NCBI GenBank assembly: GCA_036768485.1
Contig: JAVLUZ010000721.1
Coordinates: forward strand, 710,501-774,500
DNA from: Mermis nigrescens
Lineage: Eukaryota; Nematoda; Enoplea; Mermithida; Mermithidae
Direction: 5' to 3'
DNA length: 64,000 bases
Shown: one piece after another, positions 35,715 to 47,769 of the stretch
Layout: every line of letters starts with the position of its first letter
Numbering within the stretch: position 1 is the stretch's first letter
Position numbers and translations under genes: made by a program
Notes under the pieces: model-generated
Database searches by the model: none
What the model was told of the DNA's origin: nothing
The model's input: the letters and a program-made list of their open reading frames with translations, nothing else

Positions 35715-36555
35715 TTGTAAAATATGCATATCACTGAATGAGAAAAACGCTTAATGCGAGAAGTGAACAATAAAAGATACATTTTTCCGATGGTAGCACA
35801 CAGAATTCAAGTCAAAGTGGGACGCACAGATCAAGCAAGATATGCAAATTATTCTTTATGAGTTTGTAATTTTATACTTTATTCGTCTCTACAAAACCTC
35901 GAAGCTTTGTTTCAGACTCAAGCTGGAAACGCTAAAGATGTGAAAAAATTCTCAACAATTCGCGCTGTATTGACAAATTACTGCTTTTTTATTGTCAGAG
36001 ACCCAAAAATTGCTCAGTTGCACTACTAAACACTAACGGATTTAGAGGGGACGGGAAGGAGCGGCCGCCCCTGTCTTCAAAAAACATTTGGGCGCAATGA
36101 ACAAAGATGCGTATTTTTTTGATGATTTTAACCATGTTTATCATGATTTTTCAAATTTAGTACTTATTAATGACATTTACTGACTCTTGACGCTCTAAAA
36201 AATGAAATTCACGTCAGAAGAATAGTTTTTGCACAGAAAAAAGATTTCTAGCTCTAACAATTACTTCTCGCGTGTTTTTCGTCGATTTCTACACTAATTT
36301 TGCGAGTTTTTCATTAAGGAAACATTGAAAAATTCCGATGATTTCGTACACTTATGCATCAGAGTTAATTCTGCCTATCAAAAGACCACAAAAGGTACTT
36401 TAAGCAATATAGTTGCACAGAACGGATACTTTTGGAGGTCAGTTAAGCCTGTGGGTCAGATGGGAATGAAAGACCTAAAATAATGGCCTCAAAATGTAGA
36501 GTAAACATTAAAGCACGAAAGCTACCTTTTTACTGTTCAATGATAATTTCTTTAT

Positions 36556-36655
36556 CCGTTTTTTGTCCTATTCTGGGCTTATTGTCGTCATAAAATTTTA
36601 TATTTACCCATTTTGGTCCTATTTTGGGCTTCTTGTCCCCATAAAATTTTATATT
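36556..36655. repeat. Tandem duplication, ~55-bp unit
   Basis: GTCCTATT(C/T)TGGGCTT...CATAAAATTTTATATTT occurs twice in succession. Confidence 0.75.
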
Positions 36656-36815
36656 TTCTCTTACTTATGGTCAAAAAACATTCCCAAGCCCCCATATACA
36701 TATATGCCTACTAGGCATTGCATAGTATGTATTGAATTGTGTAAGATTGATATTGACATTGTAACATTGAGGTATACTAAAACCAATAGTGTATTGTGCG
36801 TACATGTTTTTTGAA

Positions 36816-36940
36816 CTACCCGAACCCAAACCCGATCTGGTATGATTTGGTTAAGCGACGCCGCACCCGAATAAACTCAAGTGAACTACCCGAACCCGAA
36901 CTTAAATTTACTAAAATTCACTACCCGTTGCATCCCTAAT
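36816..36940. repeat. ACTACCCGAACCC repeats with a hAT-like end
   Basis: AACTACCCGAACCC occurs twice (36818, 36884), with CACTACCCGTTGCATCCCTA closing the segment. TAGGGATGCAAC read on the minus strand resembles a hAT terminus, but no partner end is seen. Confidence 0.4.
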
Positions 36941-37756
36941 GTCTATGTCCGGCTGTTTGACACCACGAAATTCGACTTGGCTCATAGCCTGAAACTTCGG
37001 CTCTGTCACTGCCAAAGGTTTCGGTTGCGTCCACTGAGAGCTTTTCATTGCCATTTTCACAGATCCATTACCGGCTGTTGCGCACTGGACATTGGGCGGC
37101 TCTGATAGCGTTCTACTATGTAAAGTCTGGTTGTTTAAACCGGCCACAGTACGAGGAGGCACGCTGCCAGGATAGCTGCTGTAGAATAAGAGAAAGTTTG
37201 CAAAGCGGAGAAGGAATAGTAGATAATCTGAGATCTTGGCAACTTAGATGCACTAGATGCTTGCGACAGCTCGATTCAGAATTCTAGTTGGGTCCGGCCA
37301 TTTGAAAATTAGCGTACAAAAATTTCTTTTCCCTAATATAGAAAGCATTGTCCAATAGCTTATTTAGAATCATCAAGAACTGAGAAACCCTATGAGAAAT
37401 TCATTTTTTTGCGTAATACTCGGCTAAGCATAAAAATTTTTGACTCAGATGATGAGGGACAGTTGACATCGTGTAGAGTATCTAATCTTCCTTATACTCT
37501 CTTACACTACGAACTCACAGTTTTTGTCAGATTTACGGATCATTACAATAACTCTGGATAGATTTTGGATTCTAAGACCTTATAATCATAGCAAAGCATA
37601 AGGGAATAATCAACTCCACACCTGGGCAAGGGGTTCAACCAGGTTCAACCGGGTATCAGCCGGAGCAGGTTCGGTACCAGCCGGAGAGTCCACCAGTTGC
37701 ACCCTATGTTTTGTACGAAAACTTTTTTATGCATTTTACAATATGAGATGCCACCA

Positions 37757-38770
37757 ACAGTGCAGCTAAAATCGGTTGCTGGGGTCCAAAAATTGGTTGC
37801 TGAGATCCAAAAATCAGTTACTGGGCTCAAATATCGATTGCTGAAGGCTGAAAATCGATTGCCGAGGTCCAAAAATCAGTTGCTGGGCTTCAAAAATCGG
37901 TTGCCCGGGTCTAAAAATCGCTTGCTGGGGTCTAAAAATCAGCTGATGGGGTCTACAAATCAGTTGCTGTGGTCTAAAAATCAATTAGTTTAGTAGCATT
38001 CAAAAATCGGTTGATGGGGTCCTAATTCGGTACTGGGCTACAAAACCGGTTGCTGGGGTCTAAAAATTGATTGCTGTAGTCCAAAAATCGGTTGCTGTGG
38101 TCCATAAATCTGTTGCTGGGATCAACCAATTTTGGAACCTACCAATTGATCTTTAGACCCCCAGCAACCAATTTTTGGAGCCCATTAACCGATTTAGGAC
38201 CCCATCAACCGATTTTTGGACCGCGTCAACTGAGTTTTGGAGCCCAACTGATTTAAGACCTCAGCAACCGATTTTTAGACTCAACCAACAGAATTTTGGA
38301 GCCCACCAACTGATTTATAGAACCCCAGCAATCGATTTTTAGACCATAGCAACCGATTTGGACACCACCAACTGATTTTTTGAGCCCAGCAATCGATTTT
38401 TAGACCTCAGCAACCGATTTTTGAAGCCCACCACCTGATTTTTAGACCCCAGAAACCGATTTTTGGACCCCACTAAATGATTTTGGAGCCCCTGACTGAT
38501 TTTTGGAGCCCGTCGACTGATTTATGACCTCAGCAACCAATTTTTACACCTTACCAACAAAATTTGTGAGCCCACCAACTGATTTAGGACCCCAGCAACC
38601 GATTTTCGGAGCCAAGAACTGATTTAAAGACCCCAGCAACCGATTTTCTGATCCCACCAACTGATTTTTTGACCCTAGCGATCGATTTTTAGACCTCGGC
38701 AACCGATTTTTGGAGCTCAGCAATTATTTCTCAGATCCCAACAACCGATTTTCTAACCCCGGCAACCAAA
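37757..38770. repeat. 21-bp minisatellite in two opposed arms (foldback array)
   Basis: From about 37757 to 38125 the unit reads GGTCCAAAAATCGGTTGCTG on the plus strand, roughly 17 units. From about 38130 to 38770 the complement (CAGCAACCGATTTTTAGACC) is repeated roughly 28 times, with more variable spacing. The arms can pair into a long imperfect hairpin. The first arm is an open frame giving a 7-residue repeat (KNRLLGS-like), which is an effect of the 21-bp period and not a protein. Confidence 0.85.
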
Positions 38771-38807
38771 TCGATTACTGGGCTCTGAAATCCGGTACGT
38801 AAGTAAT

Positions 38808-38981
38808 CAGGCACGTAGCTCTGTGGGGAATGGGGGGTCCGGACCCGCCAAAATTCAGAAAAAAACAGGAAAGATAAGACTTTTTAAACGTTATTTTGTG
38901 CTACTTTTGGCCTTTTTGAACCCCGGACCCCCCAAATTGGTGGTGGTCCCCCCAAAAATAGGACGGCCAGCTACGTGCCTG
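38808..38981. mobile_element. hAT-like MITE, TIR CAGGCACGTAGCT, nested
   Basis: Perfect 13-bp inverted ends (CAGGCACGTAGCT / AGCTACGTGCCTG) are flanked by a perfect 8-bp TSD, TAAGTAAT, at 38800-38807 and 38982-38989. The interior has GGGGGGTCCGGACCC and CCCCCCAAATTGG runs. It is inserted just after the minisatellite inside the 2.35-kb element. A sister copy is at 53536-53693. Confidence 0.88.
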
Positions 38982-39113
38982 TAAGTAATGCATAATTCAG
39001 AGATTGTACTCGAGTAAGTAATGCCACATCGATGTATTGAAAAATACATACTTGTCTGTCCACCTGTTTTATGTGTAAATAAACGCTAGTCTTTTATACA
39101 TACATTACTTGTT

Positions 39114-39510
39114 ATTGATGTTTAGGCCGCGCTGAATTTTGACAATTTTTGTAATGCAAAATTGCGTTTCAAAAAGGTGAAATCTCAAAATTTTCCGGCC
39201 TCTGACAATTTAATGCAAAATTGCGTTTCAAAAAGGTGAAATCTCAAAATTTTCCAGCGCTTCGCGCCGAATTGATTTAATTTTTTTCTTGTTATTGATG
39301 CTTAAGCCGCGCCAAATTTGGACAATTTTTGTAATGCAAAATTGCGTTTTACAAAGGTTAAATTTCAGAATTATCCGGCGCTTCACGCCGAATTCGACAA
39401 TTTTTGTAATGCGAAATTGCGTTTCAGAAAGGTAAAATGTCTAAATTTTCCGCGCTTCGCGCCGAATTGATTCAATTTTATTGTTTGTTATTGATATTTA
39501 GGTTGCGCTG
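39114..39510. repeat. Direct repeats of an 80-90 bp unit with GCGCTTCGCGCC hairpin
   Basis: Units starting GTTATTGATGTTTAGGCCGC and containing TGTAATGCAAAATTGCGTTT and a CGGCGCTTCGCGCCGAATT-type hairpin recur four to five times. They differ by small deletions. Related units in inverted orientation are at about 52555-52910 and a fragment at 53140-53190. Confidence 0.75.
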
Positions 39511-40223
39511 AATTTTGACAATTTTCGTGCATTTCAAGCAGGATTTATATTTGAAATGAAAACGTACTATTTTACGACATGAAAATGAGGAAATCTGTAA
39601 AAGTTTTATTTTTACACAATAAATTGCATAAAAAATAAGTATATTAAAGGCGGTGAATGTCTCCTCAAGATTAAAAGTCAATTGTTACTACAATAATTAG
39701 TTTTTAAACATACATTGCACTATTTTTTTACACCATACTAATTTTGACACACCCTTTTTAATTAAAAAATTATGTCGCGAGAAATAGTGCGACTTCGCCT
39801 GAAATTATGAATGGACTTTGCGTGGAAGCAAGACTACCATGTTAAAAATTCGATGCATAATTTTTTACACGCAGGAGTTATGTAGCAACCACTTTTCTGA
39901 CTTAGGCAACCAACCGAAAAATTGGGCTCCGGTACCACCCGAGACTTTAAGGCTTGCCCAGCTATGATCAACTCTTTGCTTAGCGTCTGGTCAGAACTTT
40001 ATGTTGTATGTATGTATGTGCATAATTAATGCGTTCCTAATGCTGGTTTTGCATGTTTCTTCTCTTACTTACTACCTTTTACACCATTCAGCGTGTATTA
40101 GCAAATAGCCTACAGCATGTAAAGAATATGTGCATTGAAAAGAGTCAAAGACCTAATCGATTTGCGACCATACATTTAACCACTCAAAATTTTGTAAGGG
40201 AAAGCCCACTATTTTCACATGAG

Positions 40224-41017
40224 TAGAGCTGTGCTGGGGCCGCCTTTTTTGCCGGGGCCGGGGCCGGGGCCGGGGCCTGGCCGGTGCCAATAATAGCGTG
40301 CTTTACCATGCTCATAGTACGACCCTGCCCTACCCCTTATATGTACCTATGCATATATTCTTGCTTGTAGATATGCACGTCAAGCGTTAATATTTGTTGG
40401 GATTACAAGATATAACAGAACATTGGCATCGGGGGATCTAGACCCCCCGGAATTCACATTCTCTTCCCCAAAAAAATCCGCTAGACCCCCCAGAAATTGA
40501 TTTTCAGAATTTTTTCTGTTTTTCTGCGGTTTTTTTATGCTTATGGGTAGCTCTCATTGAGAAACGCGAGAAAACGGTGTTTTTTCGCTCTACCATATAT
40601 TATCAGGCACTTTTTGACTTTGAAAAATTTTGGACCCCCTAGAATTTTTGAGCTGCCCATGTATGGATTTAACTCCTCTGACTTGGATGCGTTTTTCAAT
40701 GTGCTTTACTTTGCACTTTTTTTAGGCTTTATATTCTATTTGTTCTGATAGACGTAGCTGTCTGCTACCAAGCAAGCTGGAAATGCTCGTCTATATGAAT
40801 TGAAATTTAAAATATGTCAATTTTGATTATTAACTAGAAATTTGCACCAAATCTGACATAGTGAAATAAAGATTTGAATTAGCAAGATCTGTGGTTTGCT
40901 TGAAATTGAGTTTGAAGGTAAATCTTCCCAAAACATTATCAATTTTCTACATTATAATCAACTCTAACATTGGCCCCGGCCCGGTGCCGGGGCCAGCCTG
41001 GCCCTGGCACAGCTCTA
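40224..41017. mobile_element. Element with TAGAGCTGTGC ends and GGGGCC repeats
   Basis: Begins TAGAGCTGTGCTGGGGCC and ends GGCCCTGGCACAGCTCTA, imperfect inverted copies. Subterminal runs of GGGGCCGG (40255-40285) face CCGGCCCGGTGCCGGGGCC at the right. The flanks do not give a clean TSD. An older repeat copy is nested inside. Confidence 0.65.
40425..40665. repeat. Diverged CACACATGGGCG-family copy inside a GC-ended element
   Basis: Contains CTAGACCCCCCGGAATT, CTCTCATTGAGAAACG, GTTTTTTCGCTCTACC and TTTTTGAGCTGCCCATGTATG, all family blocks in the usual order. It is nested inside the 40224-41017 element. Confidence 0.55.
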
Positions 41018-41313
41018 GTAAATACCTACTATTTTTTTGTCAAAAACGACAAAAAAAAACCTAAAAATGGTCAAGGATACAAGCTCTTGCCAAAACGTCG
41101 AGGGTAGGGGTTTAAAATTTCGACGCTTGGACGATAGGGAAGATCGATTTTGGCATGGGATAATCCCATTTTACTGTTGCATATGCATTTATGGCTTCCA
41201 ATTAGAGAGTCTTTTCATCATTTTTCGCCCGTGTTTAACGACGCTTAAGAAATATTCATCCGACAAAAAGCTATATAAAGTTTCGAAAAGCAAACCAAAA
41301 AAAGACATTATGG

Positions 41314-42033
41314 TTTTTTAGCACCACGCTAATGAAAGTTGCCCCGTGCTAATAAAAATTTCAGCCATTAGCACGACGTGCTAATGGACACGAAGACCTT
41401 TTTGGGCCAAGGCATAGTAATTTTAATGCTTTTCAATGTATTTTTCAGCGAAAATCCCAAAAAAATTCTCGTCTTACTCACTGTTCATTTAGCCTCAAGC
41501 GCGCGATTTAAACACTCAAAAATCAATCTTTGTGCAATCTAAAAGATTATGCGTTAATCTCGTCTACTTGTTTGACGCTTTCAAGCATAAAATAATTACT
41601 TTGTGACAGTTCTGCACTGTTTTCTGTTGTTTGAAAACAAAATTATCTTCATTATTATTAATTGTTCAATTCATAAGCGCTGTGCCTTTATTGCCAGATC
41701 AGATTATGAAAACCGCATTATCATTTCTGATGTTGTAATAACTACAAAGGTGTCAGCTTTCTGAGTATATTGAGCAATAAGAAGCCAATAATTGCGACGT
41801 AGCATTAATTTCTTGATTTATTTCTTAAATCTAGCACATAAAAATTGATCAAAAATAAGTGATTTGCAAAATATCATGACATTCTCAAACAGTTATATTA
41901 AAAAAGAGAAAGACATGCACTACTGACTTCAAGGATACTACACAGGCAAAAAACTAGCGTGCTAATGTAAGCTATCCCGTGCTAATTGAAAAATTTTCAT
42001 TAGCACTAGTGCTAATGGGGTCGTGCTAAAAAA
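41314..42033. mobile_element. Inverted-repeat element with GCTAAT motifs
   Basis: Left end TTTTTTAGCACCACGCTAATG and right end GTCGTGCTAAAAAA are inverted copies. Additional CGTGCTAAT / ATTAGCAC words occur within each end (41335-41395; 41958-42020). The centre contains TTTAGCCTCAAGCGCGCGAT, shared with repeats at 51.9, 55.7 and 57.3 kb. No coding frame is present. Confidence 0.6.
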
Positions 42034-43348
42034 CGCTACAACACATAAACTATACAACAGCATGTCAAGAAATGTTATTGCCTGAAGGATGATATCCGTA
42101 AACGCAAATATGACAGATGAAAATATCTCTTGAAAATCGCAGCTGCTCTGAAGATAGGAATACAAAAGTTTCAGGCCATTACTCAGAACTCAAAAAAGGA
42201 ATTAATTTGGGTTCTTGACGAAAAGCTACGATTAAAGAGTTGAATTTGAAAAAATTTCAAGTCAGCGAGTCAGCGAAAATCGGATTAAGTAAGATGCAAA
42301 ATCACTTAACCGGTTATTAAGTGTGGTACACGGGCTGAAGCTGGAGGCTGAATATTTACTCGTTAAACTGTCCATTAAAAATTATACCAAGATTGCATTT
42401 TGTGACCGCTTGATAAATATATAGGTATGTAATGTAATGCATTATATTTGTAAGCTATTATATATAATATATAATATATAATGTCTCCACATAGACAATG
42501 ACCACACGGACATTATGTATAATGCATTATATTTTTGAAATATCATATGTACTTTAATGAAAATTACTTTTCCTTTTCTTCTTTGTTTTTCTCGCATTTC
42601 ACACAATCGTACATACATATTTTACTAGTATAACGATCACACAAAGTTTCTTTGCTCATCTACATAGAAAAGAATGCTTAATTTTTTTCAAATTGATTCC
42701 AATAAAAAATTACATTAGCTTGGATTGCGTATAATTCTCAAATTAAAGAATTGTGTACGGGACAATTAATATTTACATAGGAAAGATGTTACCAAAAACT
42801 TTGCTGCTGCTCTAGCAAAAGAAGCGGCGTGACTGTTTGCTGACGCCTAGTCGTTGAAAGGCTAGCGAGCGAAGGGGTAGCAAAAGTCGGTGGAGGCAAG
42901 TAAGCATGAAAAAGCAAATCTCCACATGGACAATGTTCGAGTTCGTCGCAGAGAATAAGGCGCTTGACTAAATAAGGAAAACGCAACTGAAAATCCACGT
43001 TAAGCTGAGTGATCTGATAAATGGTCACGAAAATATTACAAAATTTTCCAGATAGGAAATTTTCAACTAACTTCCTCAATAACATTAAAATGAAAACGCA
43101 AAGTGATTTCAATTGCCGTCAAAATTGGCCCTTTTTGCTAAGATAAAATTCAATTGTGAATCAATTTCATAATCAGAACGATAAAAAAACTTTTTAAACA
43201 AAACTGATTTCAATTAATGCTTCTACTTTTACATCCGTGTTCATATCACGATTATGAGTACATATTAGAATAAATGCGATGAAATGTTTTTTGGGCCGCT
43301 AGACTCTTAATTCGTTGATATTATGGAAAATTATGGATTACCTAATTC
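42034..43348. other. No supported gene
   Basis: Includes the AT microsatellite. The minus-strand 107-codon frame at 42789-43112 has no recognisable domain or splice context. Confidence 0.45.
42455..42482. repeat. AT-rich microsatellite
   Basis: ATATATAATATATAATATAT-type run, partly self-complementary. Confidence 0.7.
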
Positions 43349-43410
43349 ATTCAGTCACTTATTCATCCATTCGTTCATTCATTCGTTCATTCATTCATTC
43401 ATTCATTATA
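43349..43410. repeat. (ATTC)n microsatellite
   Basis: Imperfect ATTC/GTTC tetranucleotide units, followed within 30 bases by the 43440 MITE. Confidence 0.85.
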
Positions 43411-43439
43411 TAATCCGGATTATGGAAGAGGGAGAAGTC

Positions 43440-43717
43440 CAGTCATGCACGTAGGGTTGGGGTCTAGAATCCCAGAATAAAAAATGGGAATTATTTCTCG
43501 AAAAAATGGGACAACATGAAACAAAAAAACGGATGGAAATTCAAAATTTTCTTCAAAGATGCATTAAATTGACCAGAAACTATATAATAACGTAGTTTTA
43601 ATGCTATTTAAGCGCTTATACCAGTTTATGAGGTCATTTTGGCACGAAAAAGCTCAATTCTTGAACCCCACACCGGCTGACCCCCTTCCCCCGGATCGGC
43701 CATGCTGTGCATCTATG
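43440..43717. mobile_element. hAT-like MITE, CAGTCATGCACGTAGGG ends
   Basis: CAGTCATGCACGTAGGG to GCTGTGCATCTATG. Flanks GAGAAGTC (43432-43439) and GAGGAGTC (43718-43725) are an 8-bp TSD with one mismatch. Interior blocks GGGGTCTAGA and GGTCATTTTGGC(A/C) recur in copies at 12729, 15997 and 27008. Confidence 0.75.
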
Positions 43718-45976
43718 GAGGAGTCTATCATGACAGACGATAGCGATAGCATTATATTATGACAACATAAATTTTCGTTTTTATCTATCCGGCTTAATTT
43801 GCGAACAACGATCCCGAACTCAATAAATTCTTTCCAGTTTTTATCTAAAATCAACCCTTACATCAATTTTTTATCTCAAACCGATTCGAATCTTTATCTC
43901 GAATCGATGCGATAAAATATCATAAAAGAAAAAGTTCATAAACAAAACGTCAATAATTACGATTTATGAAATATAATTACCTAAGGGGCTAAGACCGTAG
44001 AATTGAGCTTCGTGCTTTAACGCTGACATATCAACATTACTAGAATTAAAAGACGTATAAAAAATAAGATGTCTTTGGTAAAGCTAGTACAATAAATTAC
44101 TGCAGATTGATCTGTTTTGTTCGAAGGTAGTTCAAAATAATACCAAACGTATTTGGATCACGGTCGACGAATATCTGAAAATTGAAACCATATACTGACA
44201 AGGTACGAGTATGAAAAATGGAAGATTGTCAGAAGAGAAGCATATCAAAATTAAAGCTTACAATTAGGGGGTATTTAAGTATGCATGTTCTTCATTTTAA
44301 CTCAATCTGCGCAATCATTAGTAAGTATAACTACAATTATTGATCCAAGCAGAAACAAGATTCGGGTGTCGACTAAAAAATAAAGACAAAATAATTTATA
44401 AAAAAAATTTGAAAAATATTCCAAAGCTAGGTAAGCAGACTTGACAATTGACAGTCCTATAGACCCACGGCGATCGATTTAGAGCAAGAATTCACCCTCT
44501 CCTCTCCTATTATACATTTTAATAAATGAAAGCCCCAAATTATGGATCATTTTTATCATTTTTCTTATCTTCAAACATTCAATATAAACATTCGTCTCAT
44601 TTTAAACTTACTTCAATTTTCAGATTTAGCACAAATGCTTTTATTAGTGATAAGCTGCAATAGTATTTACTACTACAATAAGATTATAAATCAGTTTCCA
44701 AATTTGTGCATGTGATTAATATATGGCAAACTGCGACGAATCCATTATTTAATCGCGCATTATTCTTTCTTGATTTCAAAATGACTTTCAAGCAAAATCA
44801 CATCTTTGCTTTCCCTCGATGCAAGCCAATAATTATGTTTTTCGATTTTCTTCCCCCTCGAGCTAGACTAATTGTTAAAAGACTTAAACATCTGAGTTGT
44901 GTGTTACTTTCTGATATACGTGAAACAATTATCAGCAATCACTTAATTGAATAGGAAGTGAAAAATTCAAGACCAGGTTCTGATAATACAGGTATTTCTT
45001 GCAATAAACGACAAGGTTTCTTTTTATATTACTTTTTCTAGTATCCAGGAACTACCTAAAATGAAGGATTTCAATAAGTCAAGTTTTTATCTTTCGTACT
45101 CTAACTTTTTATTCAACGTTTGTTTTAATTGACATCTAGAAGTCTTGTTCAATGAAAACAAAACGTTATGGGAATAAGCCATCACAGGTAGTACGACAGC
45201 TGCCGTAAAACACCTAAATAATCAACGCATAAAGGTAAATGTAAGATTTTTTAATGATTTAGATTTCTTTTGTCAATTTTCGATTACCAATCACATCAAA
45301 TTCAGTTAGAATTTTAGGAGTAATCCTGTTTTTTCGCGGTGATTAAGATTGCTTTCCTCTTAATAAAACCAGTCGGTTCATGAGAGGTCAATGAAATTCT
45401 AAATCAAGAAGTTTTTTTACCGAAATTGACTAGAAATCAAAATATGAGAATCAGCTATTGTATCTCAAAACTGCCCTTCAAGTAATTTAGAAATCCAACT
45501 CTACTAGAAACCATTGAGTCAATTCCAGAAAAAGCAACGAATTTTTATTTATAAGCAGCTGCTGAGCGATTACATTTTGCGTAGCATGTCAATTCTTAAA
45601 TTTTTAAATTATTCTGCAGCTCAATTGACTCACGGGAAATATAAGCAACGTTTACTTATATTTATGTTACGCACATACGAAGAAATTAATTAAGCATGTA
45701 ATTCGAAAAGCAGAGCCAATTTTTTAATTTAGTCCATGTAGCATTACAATACAAATAGAAATCTTACAAATTTAATACAATTAAAAGTTGAATCGCAGCG
45801 CAAAATAGTCTTTTATCACAAGTTAGAAAAATGCCATGTTGAAAGAATATTTGAAAAATGTAGAACCAAATCTTGCAAAGTATTGAAATCGAACAAGTGT
45901 ACACATAATTAAAGCGATCAAAATTTGGTGCTCCACAAAATTTATTAACCTTTTATGAGATTCAGAATGTCAAGAA
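43718..45976. other. No supported feature
   Basis: Long AT-rich stretch without repeats I can align by eye. The frame at 44706-44954 has no motif. Confidence 0.5.
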
Positions 45977-46760
45977 ATGTCAAAAAACACATTTTCAGCA
46001 CTCTACTGTCATGTTTTTCAGCACCAAATAGCACTAAATTCGACTGTTTTGCACCAAATGTACCAAATTTGCACAATTGTTAAAATTTGCACCAAATTGA
46101 AGGAAAATCAAGTCAAAACTCTCACGAATGATAAACAAAGCGAAAGAAAACTAACATGCATCAAGTGTGCTGTCTACTACTACGAAAATTTTTCGAAGAC
46201 CGAAGCGTTTTTGAATGCTTTGGTAGATAAAAATCCAGCAGAAGTCCGAGAAGCGATTCTTTACATAAAGACCGATGTTCTTAAAAGTGAACTATTTGAC
46301 GTACTTATTATGGCTTTTCACCAGGGGCAAAAGAGCAGCTTAAAACAGAAAAATTTGACTTCCGTTTAAAACTGGTATCCATGCATTGAAGTGCTCAGAC
46401 AGATGTAATATAAAAAGTTTGCTGCCAGCTTGAGCAAGAACCCTATGTTGAGACCTGTGTCGCAGAAATGAATCAATAAATTCGAATTAACTCTTTCTAT
46501 GCTCCCTTTAGTTTTAGTGGATGTGGAAATTTCTGCAGTACAAATTGCTCTTATTTTAAATCGTAAAGAAGCATTTTTGTTTGAAAATATCAAAAATGAA
46601 CAATTTAATTGCATTCAATAAATTTTTGTTTGAGTAAAGCCTACTCATTATGAGTCAAACTACGTACCGAATTTCTTGCTGCAAGTTTTGCACCGAATCG
46701 TTCACAATTTTGCATCAAATCAATCATTTTTTGCACCAAATTTTAACTGCTCTACTCATA
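45977..46760 (+). repeat. Region with repeated TTTGCACCAAAT words and an unidentified ORF
   Basis: TTTGCACCAAAT-type words occur near 46045-46105 and again at 46685-46740, bracketing an open frame of 130 codons (45977-46369). Its last 80 residues (TCIKCAVYYYENFSKTEAFL onward) look more protein-like than other frames here, with mixed charge and no low complexity. I do not recognise it and find no partner exon or transposase motif. It may be a relic of a mobile element gene or chance. Confidence 0.3.
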
Positions 46761-47137
46761 ATGTAAGTTGCAAAGTATACAATTGCCTTTTGACTCGATC
46801 AGCTCCGTAATATATGTACAGAAAAACGCGTAAATCGTACAAATATTCATCACATTTAACATTTAAAAACATACCGAACCGTGTTCGTCTAATAAAGTTG
46901 GAATTCTACCGCTCAGTAAGCTAAAATCAATAAACATGTTAGACATAACGTGGTTTGCAATGCGTACATTTTTTATATTATAGAATTATAAAATCATGCG
47001 GCTCACACAAATTTAATTATGACACGTTTCACATTTTTTGTCTCGCGATGTGCAAGTATTTCTTGTTCAACTTAAGCCGGGCCAAAAAAGTAACAAGTTT
47101 TCAGTGTATTTAGCTTACTCGTACGCTTAAACTAGGC

Positions 47138-47594
47138 CACACATACACACTGGGGGGTATGGGAGGGTTTCTCCCTACCACAACTGTACAAAGGCATACT
47201 CCCTTCAGGCCATCTGCGGACCAAAACCTATCGTTGGAATTCGATGCCCAGCAGTATAATCTGAAGTAATTTTCGAGTAGTAGTCTGTCCATTCATTCAG
47301 ACACTTTTTGTTCATTATCCCATCCATATTTGATAGTCCAAGTCATTCCATCATTCTTATTATGATTTGTTTTCATGCAAACTTAATCATGAATATTCAA
47401 AAAGAGTAAAATACAAAGAACTGAAGCATTTTTACGGGCTGTGACAGGGGGTAAGGAACGTCAAAAATATCTGAAAAAATCAACATAAACTCATCATTGT
47501 GGCACCAATATTAACCACAAAAATTAATCATTTACCCCCTCCCAAGAAAACTCGGTTTACCCCCTCCCAGAACTTTTGACCATGTGCATGTATG
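47138..47594. mobile_element. hAT-like element, family with CACACATACACACTGGGG ends, copy 1
   Basis: Starts CACACATACACACTGGGG and ends ACCATGTGCATGTATG. The flanks AACTAGGC and AACTGAGC match at six of eight. The interior blocks CTTCAGGCC, GTCATTCCAT(C/A)ATTC and TTTACCCCCTCCCAGAAC are shared with the two copies that follow. Confidence 0.72.
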
Positions 47595-47599
47595 AACTG

Positions 47600-47660
47600 A
47601 GCTTAAGTCTAGCGTAAGCCGGATTATCTGAGCTTAAGTCTAGCGTAAGCCGGACGTATG
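47600..47660. repeat. 27-bp tandem duplication with GCTTAAG motif
   Basis: CTGAGCTTAAGTCTAGCGTA followed by AGCCGGA occurs twice in succession. Similar GCTTAAGCC(T/A)GGC words occur at 16920-17110 and 47075-47135. Confidence 0.7.
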
Positions 47661-47769
47661 CAAACTGTTCACTGAAACAGGCTAAAGCCGCGCATGACCT
47701 AAAATCATCACATTAAAGCGAGGCGCCAAATGTTTCTATGTAAATCCATTATAGACTTATCACTTACAT

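Larger units (their letters stand above)
37617..39966. mobile_element. 2.35-kb hAT-like element carrying an inverted minisatellite
   Basis: A perfect 8-bp TSD, ATCAACTC, flanks the element (37609-37616 and 39967-39974). Ends are CACACCTGGGCAAG on the left and, read inward from the right, CATAGCTGGGCAAG. Subterminal segments are also inverted (GGTTCGGTACCAGCCGG against GGGCTCCGGTACCACC). The interior holds a two-armed 21-bp minisatellite, a nested MITE (38808-38981) and a set of direct repeats (39114-39510). No transposase frame is present. Confidence 0.85.

Noticed and set aside
36881..37287. Overlapping frames that might be a transposase relic
   Set aside because: There are no catalytic or zinc-finger patterns I can identify; the frames are short and overlap on both strands.
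37697..37993. 98-codon frame with a 7-residue repeat
   Set aside because: It results from the 21-bp minisatellite period being a multiple of three; it has no start or splice context.
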